This document shows, piece by piece, positions 63,970-64,000 of a stretch of DNA of 64,000 nt. Location of the stretch: assembly GCF_963677725.1 (NCBI RefSeq), contig NZ_OY782507.1, positions 1,302,001 to 1,366,000 on the forward strand, read 5' to 3'. Made by a program: the position numbers and the translations under genes. Each line of letters opens with the position of its first letter. Within the stretch, counting starts at the first letter, position 1. The notes below the pieces were generated by a model. It made no database searches, was not told the origin of the DNA, and saw nothing but the letters and a program-made list of their open reading frames with translations. Origin of the DNA: an uncultured Cohaesibacter sp. GTDB lineage: Bacteria > Pseudomonadota > Alphaproteobacteria > Rhizobiales > Cohaesibacteraceae.

Positions 63970-64000
63970 TCCCAACCTCATCTGGCTCAACCTCATCTGG

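Overview
The window looks like chromosomal DNA of an alphaproteobacterium of the order Hyphomicrobiales (rhizobia-like, possibly a marine Cohaesibacter-type organism; the genus is inference). The evidence is the gene content: an aa3 cytochrome oxidase operon with ctaB, coxF, ctaG, DUF983 and SURF1; the alphaproteobacterial type of homoserine kinase (thrB); ialB-type and Omp25/31-type envelope proteins; a TTAA-N7-TTAA CtrA-type box; TTGAT-N4-ATCAA FNR/FixK-type boxes; and frequent c-di-GMP proteins. No rRNA, tRNA, transposase, prophage or CRISPR array was seen. The DNA is moderately GC-rich and densely coding on both strands.

Layout. 0-8.6 kb: gshA (cut by the window start), two exporters, rsmE, xseA, a peroxiredoxin, a DsbD-like secreted protein and yqgE. 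8.7-17.9 kb: a very long EAL protein, an acetyltransferase, an M16 peptidase, thrC and an orphan ParD-like protein. 18-20 kb: a PilZ gene behind a CtrA-type box, then rnhA, whose 5' end is present three times. 20-24.4 kb: a methyltransferase, ada, and a tandem glycine riboswitch leading gcvT-gcvH (gcvP is not here). 24.4-28 kb: a GGDEF-EAL protein coupled to a SUOX-like small protein, and a HAD phosphatase. 28-35.3 kb: the cytochrome oxidase locus, read leftward. 35.7-40.7 kb: an IalB-like protein, a GFA protein, thrB, ispH and a lipoprotein. 40.7-48 kb: an isocitrate lyase-like enzyme, dgkA, mutL, a fluoroacetate-dehalogenase-like hydrolase, an outer membrane protein with two tiny downstream ORFs, and a DUF2975-XRE pair. 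48-51.4 kb: tadA, a pseudouridine synthase with very long disordered tails, and rsmD. 51.6-58.6 kb: an apparent oxygen-responsive island. 58.7-64 kb: an Amt-like sensor and a DUF2157-DUF4401-GDYXXLXY membrane operon.

The most interesting part is 51.6-61.1 kb plus the cox promoter. Four perfect FNR/FixK-type palindromes lie upstream of coxB, a universal stress protein, a small conserved protein and a 614-residue protein related to aminoglycoside-phosphotransferase/ATPase fusions. In that last protein both active sites look destroyed: HGD has become HGN, and the Walker A glycines and lysine are replaced. Beside the stress protein is a Pat-like acetyltransferase whose synthetase half has lost its catalytic histidine. 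Next door is an ammonium-transporter-like protein joined to a histidine-kinase-like tail; both pore histidines are phenylalanine and the ATPase N-box is degenerate. Together these suggest a low-oxygen and nitrogen-status module built partly from pseudoenzymes. This is a hypothesis drawn from motifs, not a demonstrated system.

Several genes that usually sit together in Hyphomicrobiales (surf1, ispH, thrB, rnhA, peroxiredoxin) are all in the window but scattered, which points to local rearrangement. Start codons were chosen from ribosome-binding sites and family lengths; uncertain cases are stated in the entries.
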